Part shown: positions 35,244 through 47,215 of the stretch, piece by piece
How positions within the stretch are numbered: the stretch's first letter is position 1
How the letters are laid out: the number at the start of each line of letters is the position of its first letter
Source of the DNA: Panorpa germanica
Taxonomy: Eukaryota; Arthropoda; Insecta; Mecoptera; Panorpidae
NCBI GenBank assembly: GCA_963678705.1
Contig: CAVMBN010000220.1
Location: 124,001-188,000 of the forward strand
Direction of reading: 5' to 3'
Length of the DNA: 64,000 nucleotides
The notes under the pieces: generated by a model
What the model saw: only the letters and a program-made list of their open reading frames with translations
Told to the model about the DNA's origin: nothing
Database searches by the model: none
Position numbers and translations under genes: made by a program

Positions 35244-35476
35244 GTTCACTTAATTACTTATAACAAATAATACACTCTCATTATTATTTAAAACACGCAT
35301 TTATATAAACTAATTCTTGTGTTTTAATATTATTTATAGTTAATGTTATTCGACTTACTTGATAGTGGGCGGCAACCTTTTGTCTTCCGTATATTTGTAG
35401 TGTTTATATGAGGTCTTCCTCATATATCTCTACAGATTTCTTGAATTTTAAACCACTTGATGTTTTAGCACTAACA

Positions 35477-37051
35477 CTAACCTAATTATTATCACTTTTT
35501 TTGTCTATTGCACTTATTAATGTCTTATATCAAACATCAAAGTTATAAATTTAAGGTTATGTTTATAAGACCGCGTGTACGCGTAATGAAAAATTCGTTT
35601 TTAACACTAGTTTCCAACTGTCAAACTTTTGTAAAAACACTTTGTTTAGGGTAAATTAACACAAATTTAAAACAAACCTAAATACTTTTCGTTTGAAAAA
35701 GTATTCATATAATTTATTTAATTTTTTTCCATAATTAATTTTTTACTTTTTTACCTAAAGTAGCAGGAGCCGATCACACACATAGTAGATAGGAACCACT
35801 TGTGCTGCAAAGCAATATTAACGTCCTTGTAAACCAATACGTAGGTCTTCCTTTTTGTATTAAGTCCCATCTGTCTTGCCAGAGCTTATGCATATATGCA
35901 TTCATCTCTTTAGCAATATATTTGGTATCGTCTCCAGACTTTTATCCTACAGCCGCATTAACTTTAAATCCTCGAAATTTGTCGCAATAATTTTAAATCA
36001 TCAAAATTAGATTTTTTCAGTTCTAGCGTAATTTGTACTTGAGTAAGTGCATAAGTGATTTTTAAATCTAAAGGAATTGTCCCAAATATCACTTGCATAA
36101 CTTCTGTAGATACAGTTCTGCAACAACGCGTCATCGTCAATAACATAGTTCTTTGCATGGAAGATCTGGAAGATTGATCCTGTAATACCATGCTGAAGCA
36201 CAATACACAACTATTAGCATAAATGCCCCCTTGTATATTGTCGGCATAGTTGCCGAGTTAAAGCTTCATTCCGTCCTTGTGACACGCGCTAGGTGTGTTA
36301 CAAGTTTATCATTCGTTGTTACTGTATTTGTTTCGTAGCTTTGTAGCTTCAAGAAACTACACATTTTATATGTAGCAGGTCGAGAACGGCTTTCTAGGGT
36401 TTCTGTACTATTTGCACCGATAAGGATCACATTATCGTTGGCAACACATATGTCTACACAACCTTTCGAGTGAGAAACACAGTTCTCGTCGAATACTATG
36501 TTCCAGAGCTCAGGCCCCATTAAAGATCGCTGAGGACAACCTTTAGATAGTTGCCTTTTCATGGAACGGTAATCGGTTTGTAAAATAATGTTCGACAATG
36601 AAAATAGTTCTCCATAGCGCAGTAGACGTACCTATAGGTTTTTGCCGGTCTAATTCTTTGAAGGTCACTTGGCCACCGGACATCAACAAAAGCACACTGA
36701 ATTTCTATAAATATCTCATATACATACTTGTACTTATGCCTACTTACTTACCATTTGTTTGTTACAATTGAATGTTCATGAACGATCAATCACTATTTCC
36801 AAGAAAACCGCATATATTGTTCACTTAATTACTTATAACAAATAATACACTCTCATTATTATTTAAAACACGCATTTATATAAACTAATTCTTGTGTTTT
36901 AATATTATTTATAGTTAATGTTATTCGACTTACTTGATAGTGGGCAGCAACCTTTTGTCTTCCGTATATTTGTAGTGTTTATATGAGGTCTTCCTTATAT
37001 ATCTCTACAGATTTCTTAAATTTTAAACCACTTGATGTTTTAGCACTAACA
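35477..37051 (-). repeat. Monomer M9 (1,575 bp)
   Basis: Near-copy of M2: same encoded relic changes, same VANDN motif, same position after an LTR-bearing monomer. This implies that the block M1-M2 and the block M8-M9 share descent. Confidence 0.95.
35835..36818 (-). pseudogene. R1-type ORF2 relic (M9)
   Basis: Frames 36266-36598 (SKGCPQRSLMG, VANDN) and 35964-36203. The latter translates identically to the M2 frame at 9710-9949. Confidence 0.75.
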
Positions 37052-37410
37052 CTAACCTAATTATTATCACTTTTTTTGTCTATTGCACTTATTAATGTCT
37101 TATATCAAACATCATAGTTATAAATTTAAGGTTATGTTTATAAGACCGCGTGTACGCGTTATGAAAAATTCGTTTTTAACACTGGTTTCCAACTGTCAAA
37201 CTTTTGTAAAAACACTTTGTTTAGGGTAAATTAACACAAATTTAAAACAAACCTAAATACTTTTCGTTTGAAAAAGTATTCATATAATTTATTTAATTTT
37301 TTTCCATAATTAATTTCTTATTTTTTTCACCTAAAGTAGCAGGAGCCGATCACACACATAGTAGATAGGAACCACTTGTGTTGCAAAGCAATATTATCGT
37401 CCTTGTAAAC

Positions 37411-38676
37411 CAATACGTAGGTCTTCCTTTTTGTATTAAGTCCCATCTTTCTTGCCAGAGCTTATGCATATATGCATTCATCTCTTTGGCAATATATTTG
37501 GTATCGTCTCCAGACTTTTATCCTACAGCCGCATTAACTTTAAATCCTCGAAATTTGTCGCATTAATTTTAAATCATAAAAATTTGATTTTTTCAGTTCT
37601 AGCGTAATTTGTACTTGAGTAAGTGCATGATTGATTTTTAAATCTAAAGGAATTGTCCCCAATATCACTTGCACCACTTCTGTAGATACAGTTCTGCAAC
37701 AACGCGACATCGTCAATAACATAGTTCTTTGCATGGAAGATCTGGAAGATTGATCCTGTAATACCATGCCGAAGCACAATACACAACTATTAGCATAAAT
37801 GCCCCCTTGTATAGTGTCGGCATAGTTGCCAAGTTTAAGCTTCATTCCGTGCTTGTGACACGCGCAAGGTGTGTTACAAGTTTATCATTCGTTGTTACTG
37901 TATTTGTTTCGTAGCTTTGTAGCTTTAAGAAACTACAGATTTTATATATAGCAGGTCGAGAACGGCTTTCTAGGGTTTCTGTACTATTTGCACCGATAAG
38001 GATCACATTATCGTTGACAAAACATATGTCTACACAACCTTTCGAGTGAGAAACACAGTTCTCGTCAAATACCATGTTCCAGAGCTCAGGCCCCATTACA
38101 GATCGCTGAGGACAACCTTTAGATAGTTGCCTTTTCATGGAACGGTAATCGGTTTGTAAAATAATGTTCGACAATGAAAATAGTTCTCCATAGCGCAGTA
38201 GACGTTCCTATAGGTTTTTGCCGGTCTAATTCTTTGAAGGTCACTTGGCCACCGGACATCAACAAGGGCACACTAAATTTCTATAAATATCTCATATACA
38301 TACTTGTACTTATGCCTTTACCATGCCGAAGCAACACAGTTCTCGTCAAATACCATGTTCCAGAGCTCAGGCCCCATTACAGATCGCTGAGGACAACCTT
38401 TAGATAGTTGCCTTTTCATGGAACGGTAATCGGTTTGTAAAATAATGTTCGACAATGAAAATAGTTCTCCATAGCGCAGTAGACGTTCCTATAGGTTTTT
38501 GCCGGTCTAATTCTTTGAAGGTCACTTGGCCACCGGACATTAACAAGGGCACACTAAATTTCTATAAATATCTCATATACATACTTGTACTTATGCCTAC
38601 TTACTTACCATTTGTTTGTTACTATTGAATGTTCATGAACGATCAATCACTATTTCCAAGAAAACCGCATATATTG
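37411..38676 (-). pseudogene. R1-type ORF2 relic with internal duplication (M10)
   Basis: Frames 37842-38174 (motif C altered further to FVNDN) and 37540-37845. The segment holding motifs A and B is present twice because of the local duplication at 38338-38600. Confidence 0.7.
38054..38600. repeat. Local duplication inside M10
   Basis: The stretch from cagttctcgtcaaatacc to cttgtacttatgcc is present at 38054-38315 and again at 38338-38600. The two are joined by ttaccatgccgaagca, which resembles sequence near the relic's CFGMV codons. Confidence 0.88.
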
Positions 38677-38909
38677 TTCACTTAATCACTTATAACAATT
38701 AATACACTCTCATTATTATTTAAAACACGCATTTATAAAAACTAATTCTTATGTTTTAATATTATTTATAGTTAATGTTATTCGACTTACTTGATAGTGG
38801 GCGGCAACCTTCTGTCTTCCGTATATTTGTAGTGTTTATATGAGGTCTTCCTTATATAGCTCTACAGATTTCTTGAATTTCTTTACCACTTAATGTTTTA
38901 GCACTAACG

Positions 38910-39928
38910 CTAACTAAGTAAGTGCATTAGTGATTTTTAAATCTAAAGGAATTGTCCCCAATATCACCTGCACCACTTCTGTAGATACAGTTCTGCAACA
39001 CCGTGGCATCGTCAATAACATAGTTCTTTGCATGGAAGATCTGGAAGATTAATCCTGTAATACCATGACGAAGCAAAATACACAACCATTGGCATAAATG
39101 CCCTTTTGCATAATGTCGGCATAGTTGCCGAGTTTAAGCTTCATTCCGTCCTTGTGACACGCGCAAGGTAAGTTACAAGTTTATCATTCGTTGTTACCGT
39201 ATTTGTTTCGTAGCTTTGTAGCTTCAAGAAACTACAGATTTTATCTATAGTAGGTCGAGAACGGCTTTCTAGTTGTTCTGTACTATTTGCACCGATAAGG
39301 ATCACATTATCGTTGGCAAAACATACGTTTACACAACCTATCGAGTGAGAAACACAGTTCTCGTCAAATACCATGTTCCAGAGCCCAGGCCCCATTACAG
39401 ATCGCTGAGGACAACCTTTAGATAGTTGCCTTTTCATGGAACGGTAATCGGTTTGTAAAATTAATGTTCGACAATGAAAATAGTTCTCTATAGCGCAGTA
39501 GACGTACCTAGAGGTTTTTGCTGGTCTAATTTCTTTGAAGGTCACTTGGCTACCAGACATTATCAAAGGCACACTGAATTTCTATAAATATCTCATGTAC
39601 ATACTTGTACTTATGCCTACTTACTTACCATTTGATTGTTACCATTGAATGTTTATGAACGATCAATCACTATTTCCAAGAAAACCGCATATATTGTTTA
39701 CTTAATCACTTATAACAATTAATACACTCTCATTATTATTTAAAACACGCATTTATATAAACTAATTCTTGTGTTTTAATATTATTTATAGTTAATGTTA
39801 TTCGACTTGCTTGATAGTGGGCGGCAACCTTTTGTCTTTCGTATATTTGTAGTGTATATATGAGGTCTTCCTTATATATCTCTACAGATTTCTTGAATTT
39901 TAAACCACTTGATGTTTTAGCACTAACA
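38910..39928 (-). repeat. Monomer M11, deleted (1,019 bp)
   Basis: The left ~560 bp is missing: the boundary phrase ctaac joins directly to taagtaagtgcatt inside the RT relic. M15 has exactly the same junction and length. The GC inverted repeat and the C-terminal relic block are lost. Confidence 0.93.
38918..39696 (-). pseudogene. R1-type ORF2 relic, C-terminal part deleted (M11)
   Basis: A 143-codon open frame (39141-39572) runs from just after motif A through motif B (SKGCPQ) and FANDN. The part beyond the RTVSTEV block is lost at the deletion junction. Confidence 0.75.
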
Positions 39929-41515
39929 CTAACCTAATTATTATCACTTTTTTTGTCTATCGCACTTATTAATGTCTTATATCAAACATCAAAGTTACAA
40001 ATTTGAGGTTATGTTTATAAGACCGCGTGTACGCGTAATAAAAAATTCGTTTTTAACACTGGTTTTCAACTGTCAAACTTTTGTAAAAACACTTTGTTTA
40101 GGGTAAATTAACACAAATTTAAAACAAACTTAAATACTTTTCGTTTGAAAAAGTATTCATATAATTTATTTAATTTTTTTCCATAATTAATTTCTCACTT
40201 TTAATCACTTTTTTCACCTAAAGTAGCAGGAGTCGATCACACACATAGTAGATAGGAACCACTTGTGTTGCAAAGCAATATTAACGTCCTTGTAAACCAA
40301 TACGTAGGTCTTCCTTTTTGTATTAAGTCCCATCTGTCTTGCCAGAGCTTATGCATATATGCATTCATCTCTTTGGCAATATATTTGGTATCGTCTCCAG
40401 ACTTTTATCCTACAGCCGCATTAACTTTAAATCTTTGAAATTTGTCGCAATAATTTTAAATCATTAAAATTTGATTTTTTCAGTTCTAGCGTAATTTGTA
40501 CTTGAGTAAGTGCATGAGTGATTTTTAAATCTAAAGGAATTGTCCCCAATATCACCTGCACCACTTCTGTAGATACAGTTCTGCAACACCGTGGCATCGT
40601 TAATAACATAGTTCTTTGCATGGAAGATCTGGAAGATTAATCCTGTAATACCATGCCGAAGCAAAATACACAATCATTGGCATAAATGCCCTTTTGCATA
40701 ATGTCGGCATAGTTGCCGAGTTTAAGCTTCATTCCGTTCTTGTGACACGCGCAAGGTGTGTTACAAGTTTATCATTCGTTGTTACCGTATTTGTTTCGTA
40801 GCTTTGTAGCTTCAAGAAACTACAGATTTTATCTATAGTAGGTCGAGAACGGCTTTCTAGTTGTTTTGTACTATTTGCACCGATAAGGATCACATTATCG
40901 TTGGCAAAACATACGATTACACAACCTATCGAGTGAGAAACACAGTTCTCGTTAAATACCATGTTCCAGAGCTTAGGCCCCATTACGGATTGCTGAGGAC
41001 AACCTTTAGATAGTTGCCTTTTCATGGAACGGTAATCGGTTTGTAAAATTAATGTTCGACAATGAAAATAGTTCTCTATAGCGCAGTAGACGTACCTAGA
41101 GGTTTTTGCTGGTATAATTTCTTTGAAGGTCACTTGGCCACCAGACATTATCAAAGGCACACTAAATTTCTATAAATATCTCATGTACATACTTGTACTT
41201 ATGCCTACTTACTTACCATTTGATTGTTACCATTGAATGTTTATGAACGATCAATCACTATTTCCAAGAAAACCGCATATATTGTTTACCTAATCACTTA
41301 TAACAATTAATACACTTTCATTATTATTTATACACGCATTTATATAAACTAATTCTTGTGTTTTAATATTATTTATAGTTAATGTTATTCGACTTACTTG
41401 ATAGTGAGCAGCAACCTTTTGTCTTTCGTATATTTGTAGTGTTTATATGAGGTCTTCCTTATATATCTCTACAGATTTCTTGAATTTTAAACCACTTGAT
41501 GTTTTAGCACTAACA
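39929..41515 (-). repeat. Monomer M12 (1,587 bp)
   Basis: Full-length monomer with the EQLES variant in the RT relic (M1-M10 have ETLES). It keeps one of the longest relic reading frames (143 codons). Confidence 0.95.
40298..41283 (-). pseudogene. R1-type ORF2 relic (M12)
   Basis: Frames 40729-41160 (143 codons, SKGCPQQSVMG, FANDN, KQLES) and 40427-40621. Confidence 0.75.
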
Positions 41516-43103
41516 CTAACCTAATTATTATCACTTTTTTTGTCTATCGCACTTATTAATGTCTTATATCAAACATCAAAGTTACAAATTTGAGGTTAAG
41601 TTTATAAGACCGCGTGTACGCGTAATAAAAAATTCGTTTTTAACACTGGTTTTCAACTGTCAAACTTTTGTAAAAACACTTTGTTTAGGGTAAATTAACA
41701 CAAATTTAAAACAAACTTAAATACTTTTCGTTTGAAAAAGTATTCATATAATTTATTTAATTTTTTTCCATAATTAATTTCTCACTTTTAATCACTTTCT
41801 TCACCTAAAGTAGCAGGAGTCGATCACACACATAGTAGATAGGAACCACTTGTGTTGCAAAGCAATATTAACGTCCTTGTAAACCAATACGTAGGTCTTC
41901 CTTTTTGTATTAAGTCCCATCTGTCTTGCCAGAGCTTATGCATATATGCATTCATCTCTTTGGCAATATATTTGGTATCGTCTCCAGACTTTTATCCTAC
42001 AGCCGCATTAACTTTAAATCCTCGAAATTTGTCGCATTAATTTTAAATCATTAAAATTTGATTTTTTCAGTTCTAGCGTAATTTGTACTTGAGTAAGTGC
42101 ATGAGTGATTTTTAAATCTAAAGGAATTGTACCCAATATCACCTGCACCACTTCTGTAGATACAGTTCTGCAACACCGTGGCATCGTCAATAACATAGTT
42201 CTTTGCATGGAAGATCTGGAAGATTAATCCTGTAATACCATGCCGAAGCAAAATACACAACCATTGGCATAAATGCCCTTTTGCATAATGTCGGCATAGT
42301 TGCCGAGTTTAAGCTTCATTCCGTCCTTGTGACACGCGCAAGGTGTGTTACAAGTTTATCATTAGTTGTTACCGTATTTGTGTCGTAGCTTTGTAGCTTC
42401 AAGAAACTACAGATTTTATCTATAGTAGGTCGAGAACGGCTTTCTAGTTGTTCTGTACTATTTGCACCGATAAGGATCACATTATCGTTGGCAAAACATA
42501 CGTTTACACAACCTTTCGAGTAAGAAACACAGTTCTCGTTTAATACCATGTTCCAGAGCTTAGGCCCCATTACGGATCGCTGAGGACAACCTTTAGATAG
42601 TTGCCTTTTCATGGAACGGTAATCGGTTTGTAAAATTAATGTTCGACAATGAAAATAGTTCTCCATAGCGCAGTAGACGTACCTAGAGGTTTTTGCTGGT
42701 CTAATTCTTTGAAGGTCACTTGGCCACCAGACATTATCAAAGGCACACTGAATTTCTATAAATATCTCATGTACATACTTGTACTTATGCCTACTTACTT
42801 ACCATTTGTTTGTTACCATTGAATGTTCATGAACGATCAATCACTATTTCCAAAAAAACCGCATATATTGTTCACTTAATCACTTATAACAATTAATACA
42901 CTCTCTTTATTATTTAAAACACGCATTTATATAAACTAATTCTTATGTTTTAATATTATTTATAGTTAATGTTAATCGACTTACTTGATAGTGGGCGGCA
43001 ACCTTTTGTCTTCCGTATATTTGTAGTGTTTATATAAGGTCTTCCTTATATAGCTCTACAGATTTCTTGAATTTCTTACCCACTTGATGTTTTAGCACTA
43101 ACA
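41516..43103 (-). repeat. Monomer M13 (1,588 bp)
   Basis: Full-length monomer close to M12 at its left end, with a different right end (ttatataaggtcttcc, tttcttacccac). Confidence 0.95.
41885..42870 (-). pseudogene. R1-type ORF2 relic (M13)
   Basis: Frames 42316-42666 (116 codons, SKGCPQ, FANDN, EQLES) and 42014-42208. Confidence 0.75.
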
Positions 43104-43472
43104 CTAACCTAATTATTATCACTTTTTTTGTCTATGGCACTTATTAATGTCTTATATCAAACATCAAAGTTACAATTTTAAGGTTATGTTTATAAGACCG
43201 CGTGTACGCGTAATGAAAAATTCGTTTTTAACACTGGTTTCCAACTGTCAAACTTTTGTAAAAACACTTTGTTTAGGGTAAATTAACACAAATTTAAAAC
43301 AAACTTAAATACTTTACGTTTAAAAAAGTATTCATATAATTTATTTAATTTTTTTCCATAATTAATTTCTCACTTTTAATCACTTTTTTCACCTAAAGTA
43401 GCAGGAGTCGATCACACACATAGTAGATAGGAACCACTTGTGTTGCAAAGCAATAATAACGTCCTTGTAAAC

Positions 43473-44315
43473 CAATACGTAGGTCTTCCTTTTTGTATTA
43501 AGTCCCATCTGTCTTGCCAGAGCTTATGCATATATGCATTCATCTCTTTGGCAATATATTTGGTATCGTCTCCAGACTTTTATCCTACAGCCGCATTAAC
43601 TTTAAATCCTCGAAATTTGTAGCATTAATTTTAAATCATCAAAATTTGATTTTTTCAGTTCTAGCGTAATTTGTACTTGAGTAAGTGCATGAGTGATTTT
43701 TAAATCTAAAGGAATTGTCCTTAATATCACTTGCACCACTTCTGTAGATACAGTTCAGCAACAACGCGTCATCGTCAATAGCATAGTTCTTTGCATGAAA
43801 GATCTGGAAGATTGATCCTGTAATACCATGCCGAAGCACAATACACAACTATTAGCATAAGTGCCCCCTTGTATAGTTTCGGCATAGTTGCCGAGTTTAA
43901 GCTTCATTCCGTCCTTGTGACACGCGCAAGGTGTGTTACAAGTTTATCATTCGTTGTTACTGTATTTGTTTCGTAGCTTTGTAGCTTCAAGAAACTTCAG
44001 ATTTTATATATAGCAGGTCGAGAACGGCTTTCTAGGGTTTCTGTACTATTTGCACCGATAAGGATCACATTATCGTTGGCAAAACATATGCCTACACAAC
44101 CTTTCGAGTGAGGAACACAGTTCTCGTCGAATATTATGTTCCAGAGCTCAGGCCCCATTACAGATCGCTGAGGACAACCTTTAGATAGTTGCCTTTTCAT
44201 GGAACGGTAATCGGTTTGTAAAATAATGTTCGACAATGAAAATAGTTCTCCATAGCGCAGTAGACGTACCTATAGGTTTTTGCCGGTCTAATTCTTTGAA
44301 GGTCACTTGGCCACC
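43473..44315 (-). pseudogene. R1-type ORF2 relic (M14), cut by the Jockey element
   Basis: The frame 43997-44236 ends early at a TGA after AIYKI. A second TGA interrupts the RTVSTEV block near 43755. The Jockey insertion separates this part from motif A, whose remnant lies at 48791-48941. Confidence 0.7.
44305..44315. repeat. Target duplication, left (Jockey insertion)
   Basis: acttggccacc; the same 11 bases follow the poly(A) at 48791-48801. Confidence 0.93.
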
Positions 44316-44525
44316 AATTATGATTCATTGTTGGATAGTCATAGTGTTCAGTTCAGTTTATAAAGTCATTCTTCATATTTAATATAATATTAATTGTTTT
44401 ATTTATAAGTTGATAGTTATAGTGCCAGTAACATTGATGTAATATGAATATTCTTCTTTCTACACGGTATTCGTTTGAAATAAATAAATATTAGAGGTAG
44501 CAACAAGACTCCTCTCAAGGGGAGG
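44316..44525 (+). other. 5' leader of the Jockey-type element
   Basis: 210 bp upstream of the ORF1 start. Jockey-like elements carry an internal promoter here. I recognise no specific initiator motif. Confidence 0.5.
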
Positions 44526-45956
44526 ATGATGCGTTCCCCGCCTACTACGCATACCAACCAGCAGCATTCTGGCCCAGTTCAAAGATGCATAGAACCAGAA
44601 ATAAATATAGAAAATATAGAAAATGCAGAGGCAAAAAAATGGCAACTAGCATGGGAAGAAGAGAGGAAACAAAGATCCATACTTAAGGAAACTGTTAAAG
44701 AATTAAAGCAGCAAGTAAGGAAACTACAAGACATAGCTCAAGGAATTAAACCATCGCACAAGGCTGGAAATAATTCAGTGAGAAATGAAGAAGTGGAACA
44801 ATATGGAACAGATGAAGATGAAGTAATTCGGGAGACCGACTGGATCTGCAAGAGAAAATCAAAGAAGCGAAAAGCAATCGCATCACCAGACGTCATCACA
44901 CCAGAAAAAGAGGTAAACTCAAGAAAATTAGAGGACGTTAACAAAACTGAAAATACCCAACAAAAACAAAAGAATAGTAACCGTCCTCCACCTATAAATG
45001 TAGCGGGGGTAGAGGAGTACAAAACATTGTTTCAGATAATAAAAAGAAGTACAGAACAAGAATGCAAAGTCACTTCTTTAAGCAACAATGCCTGGAAGAT
45101 AAACACCCCTGATCATAATGCGTACATAGCATTAGCCGCCCAACTAAATGATAAGAAACTTCAATGGCATACTTATGAGGATAAAAACGAAAGAACAATT
45201 AAAGTCATGGCTAAAGGGCTGCATCCATCATGCGACAAAAATGATATCATTGAAGATCTTAAAGGGAAAGAATTAAAAGTGCTGGATGCAATCAACATAA
45301 TCAAAAAAGAAATAAACGAGAAACGAGAGATTACGAAGCGGGGACTACCGCTATTTATGCTAACTTTTGACAATAAGGAGAGTATAGACAAAATATATGA
45401 AATAAGAAACATACTAAATAAAGTAGTAAAAATAGAACCGCTTCGGAAAAACACACGTTTAATACCACAATGCAAGAGGTGTCAGGAGTTTAATCACACT
45501 CAAAGCTACTGCAATAAAGATCCACGATATGTGAGATGTGCTGGAAAACACAATACCATATCTTGTACAGTAAGTAGAAAGACGACTCCCATATGCATTA
45601 ACTGTAAAGGTGATCATCCAGCTAGCTACAGAGGGTGTGTAGTAGCCATGGAACTTCAAAACAGAAGGGACAATATTACAAAGCAGAAGAAGCAAGTACA
45701 AGTACAACGAAGGTATACACAGGAAAAGGAAATTCAACCTGCAAATATACAAGCAAGTAGCGCAAGCAGCGAAGCGCCTAAAACATACAGCCAGATTGCC
45801 AGCGGTAGAGAAGAAAAAAGAACAATAGAAGAAATGCTAAATCAAATTCTTAACAATATGAACGAGCAGCAAAATGTAAACAAACAAATCTTTGAGAAAA
45901 TACAAAAACTAGAAACTGGTTTGATAACAATGCGACAAGAAAACAGAAATGAATAA
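44526..45956 (+). CDS. ORF1, Gag-like nucleic-acid-binding protein of Jockey-type element (476 aa)
   Basis: An open frame starting at the first of two adjacent ATGs. Order of parts: a charged N-terminal segment with a likely coiled coil (about residues 35-70), a basic KRKSKKRK patch near 110, a PRE_C2HC-like domain (about 220-310, ending in GLPLFMLTFDNKES and KIEPL), then the zinc knuckles. Knuckle 1 is intact (C316, C319, H324, C329). Knuckle 2 has Tyr335 where the first Cys is expected (then C338, H342, C347). Knuckle 3 is intact (C357, C360, H364, C371). A Gln-rich tail follows. The protein would coat element RNA. It overlaps ORF2 by eight bases (ATGAATAA), the compact arrangement usual for this group. 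The frame has no stops, unlike ORF2. Confidence 0.92.
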   Translation: MMRSPPTTHTNQQHSGPVQRCIEPEINIENIENAEAKKWQLAWEEERKQRSILKETVKELKQQVRKLQDIAQGIKPSHKAGNNSVRNEEVEQYGTDEDEVIRETDWICKRKSKKRKAIASPDVITPEKEVNSRKLEDVNKTENTQQKQKNSNRPPPINVAGVEEYKTLFQIIKRSTEQECKVTSLSNNAWKINTPDHNAYIALAAQLNDKKLQWHTYEDKNERTIKVMAKGLHPSCDKNDIIEDLKGKELKVLDAINIIKKEINEKREITKRGLPLFMLTFDNKESIDKIYEIRNILNKVVKIEPLRKNTRLIPQCKRCQEFNHTQSYCNKDPRYVRCAGKHNTISCTVSRKTTPICINCKGDHPASYRGCVVAMELQNRRDNITKQKKQVQVQRRYTQEKEIQPANIQASSASSEAPKTYSQIASGREEKRTIEEMLNQILNNMNEQQNVNKQIFEKIQKLETGLITMRQENRNE

Positions 45957-46668
45957 CGTAATTACAATAGCTGCCTGGAATGCCAACGGATTGCAAGGAC
46001 GCATTTACGAATTAGAACTATTTATGCATCTTAAAAAAGTTGATATATGCCTTGTGTCCGAAACACATTTCACACGGGAGTCGTATATCAAGCTCAATAA
46101 TTATCGCATTTACAAATCAAATCATCCAGCAAATAAAGCGAGGGGAGGAACAGCTATAATTATTTACGAAAGAGTGAAACACAATGCAGAAGTAAACATT
46201 GAAATAGAAGAAATGCAAGTTACAACAATTTCAATGAAAATACAAAACCAAGCATTCAAAATTGCAGCCATTTATTGTCCACCACGATATAATCTTAAAA
46301 AACAAGACTATTTAAATCTCTTTAAAACTCTAGGCAACAAATTTATCATTGGAGGTGATCTCAACGCCAAAAACACTTTCTGGGGCTCTCGCTTGACCAC
46401 GGCCAAAGGAAAGGAGCTCTATCAGGCAGGTTGCGATTATAAGTGTGAGTTCCTATCCACGGGAATGCCAACGTACTGGCCAACAGATAATGAAAAAATT
46501 CCAGATCTCATTGACTTCTATATAACAAAAGGGCTCTCAAGAAACTACATGCACATAGGTAGTGATGAAACAATATCATCGGATCACACACCGATCATAC
46601 TCACCATTAGTAGTTCAATAATAATGAGAAGTACTCCACCAAGTCTCATTAACCATAAAACAGACTAG
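45949..46668 (+). other. APE-type endonuclease domain of broken ORF2
   Basis: A continuous 239-codon stretch with the family landmarks: AAWNANGL, LVSETH (catalytic Glu), IYCPP, GGDLNAKNTFWG (Asp and Asn) and SSDHTPI (the Asp-His pair near the end). All catalytic landmarks are present. The TAG follows about 30 residues after SSDHTPI. Confidence 0.9.
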
Positions 46669-47215
46669 GAAGGATACCGTAAAGATCTCGAACAAGATAT
46701 AAATTTACAAATACCGCTGAAAACACCTAAAGAACTGGAAGACGATGTTGACATTTTAGTAAAAGCAATTCAAAATGCGGCATGGCGAAATTCTCCAAAT
46801 ATAAAAGTAAAAGAAAATTTTAATATCAATTTTCCAAAAGAGGTTAGAGAACTTGTCAACAAAAAAAGAAAAGCTAGAAAGAAATGGCAAACTACTAGAG
46901 CACCCCAGGACAAAACCATTCTAAATACATTAGCTAATAGCTTAAAAGAACTGCTGAAAGAAATCAAGAATGAAAACTTTGCTTGGTACCTGAGAAAGCT
47001 CTCTGCAGACAAGGAAACGGACTACTCATTATGGAAAGCAGCGAAAGCATTGAAGAGGCCGAAAAACCTGAACCCTCCCATCAAAACAGAAGACGGATCA
47101 TGGATGGTCAACAACAAGCAAAAAGCAGACCTATTCGCTGAATATTTAGAGAAAACATTTAAGCCATACCCTCGACAGACTACCGAAGAAGACATCGCTC
47201 GCACTGCACAAAAAA
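46669..47215 (+). other. Linker segment of broken ORF2
   Basis: Same frame as the endonuclease and open after the TAG, with no catalytic motif. Basic and helical in character (KKRKARKKWQTTR), as in the region between endonuclease and RT in relatives. It ends at the frame change. Confidence 0.75.

Larger units (their letters stand above)
26268..35476 (-). repeat. Monomer M8, split by LTR element copy 3
   Basis: Monomer parts are 26268-26754 and 34384-35476. The left part matches M7. The right part carries the M1/M4 marker set (gaaggtcacttgg, ctctcattatta, gatagtgggcgg). Confidence 0.95.
37052..38909 (-). repeat. Monomer M10 with internal ~0.28-kb duplication (1,858 bp)
   Basis: At about 38316 the sequence jumps from cttatgcc back to an earlier part of the monomer through a short ttaccatgccgaagca filler. 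The segment 38054-38315 is therefore repeated at 38338-38600. The right end carries aacaagggcacactaaatttc and ctttaccact, also seen in M14. Confidence 0.93.

Noticed and set aside
38174-38407. 61-92 codon plus-strand frames starting MKIVLHSAVD
   Set aside because: Antisense to the motif A-B part of the relic, with no independent family signal.
44738-45752. Minus-strand frames of 94-100 codons within Jockey ORF1
   Set aside because: Antisense shadows of a long plus-strand frame with clear zinc knuckles.
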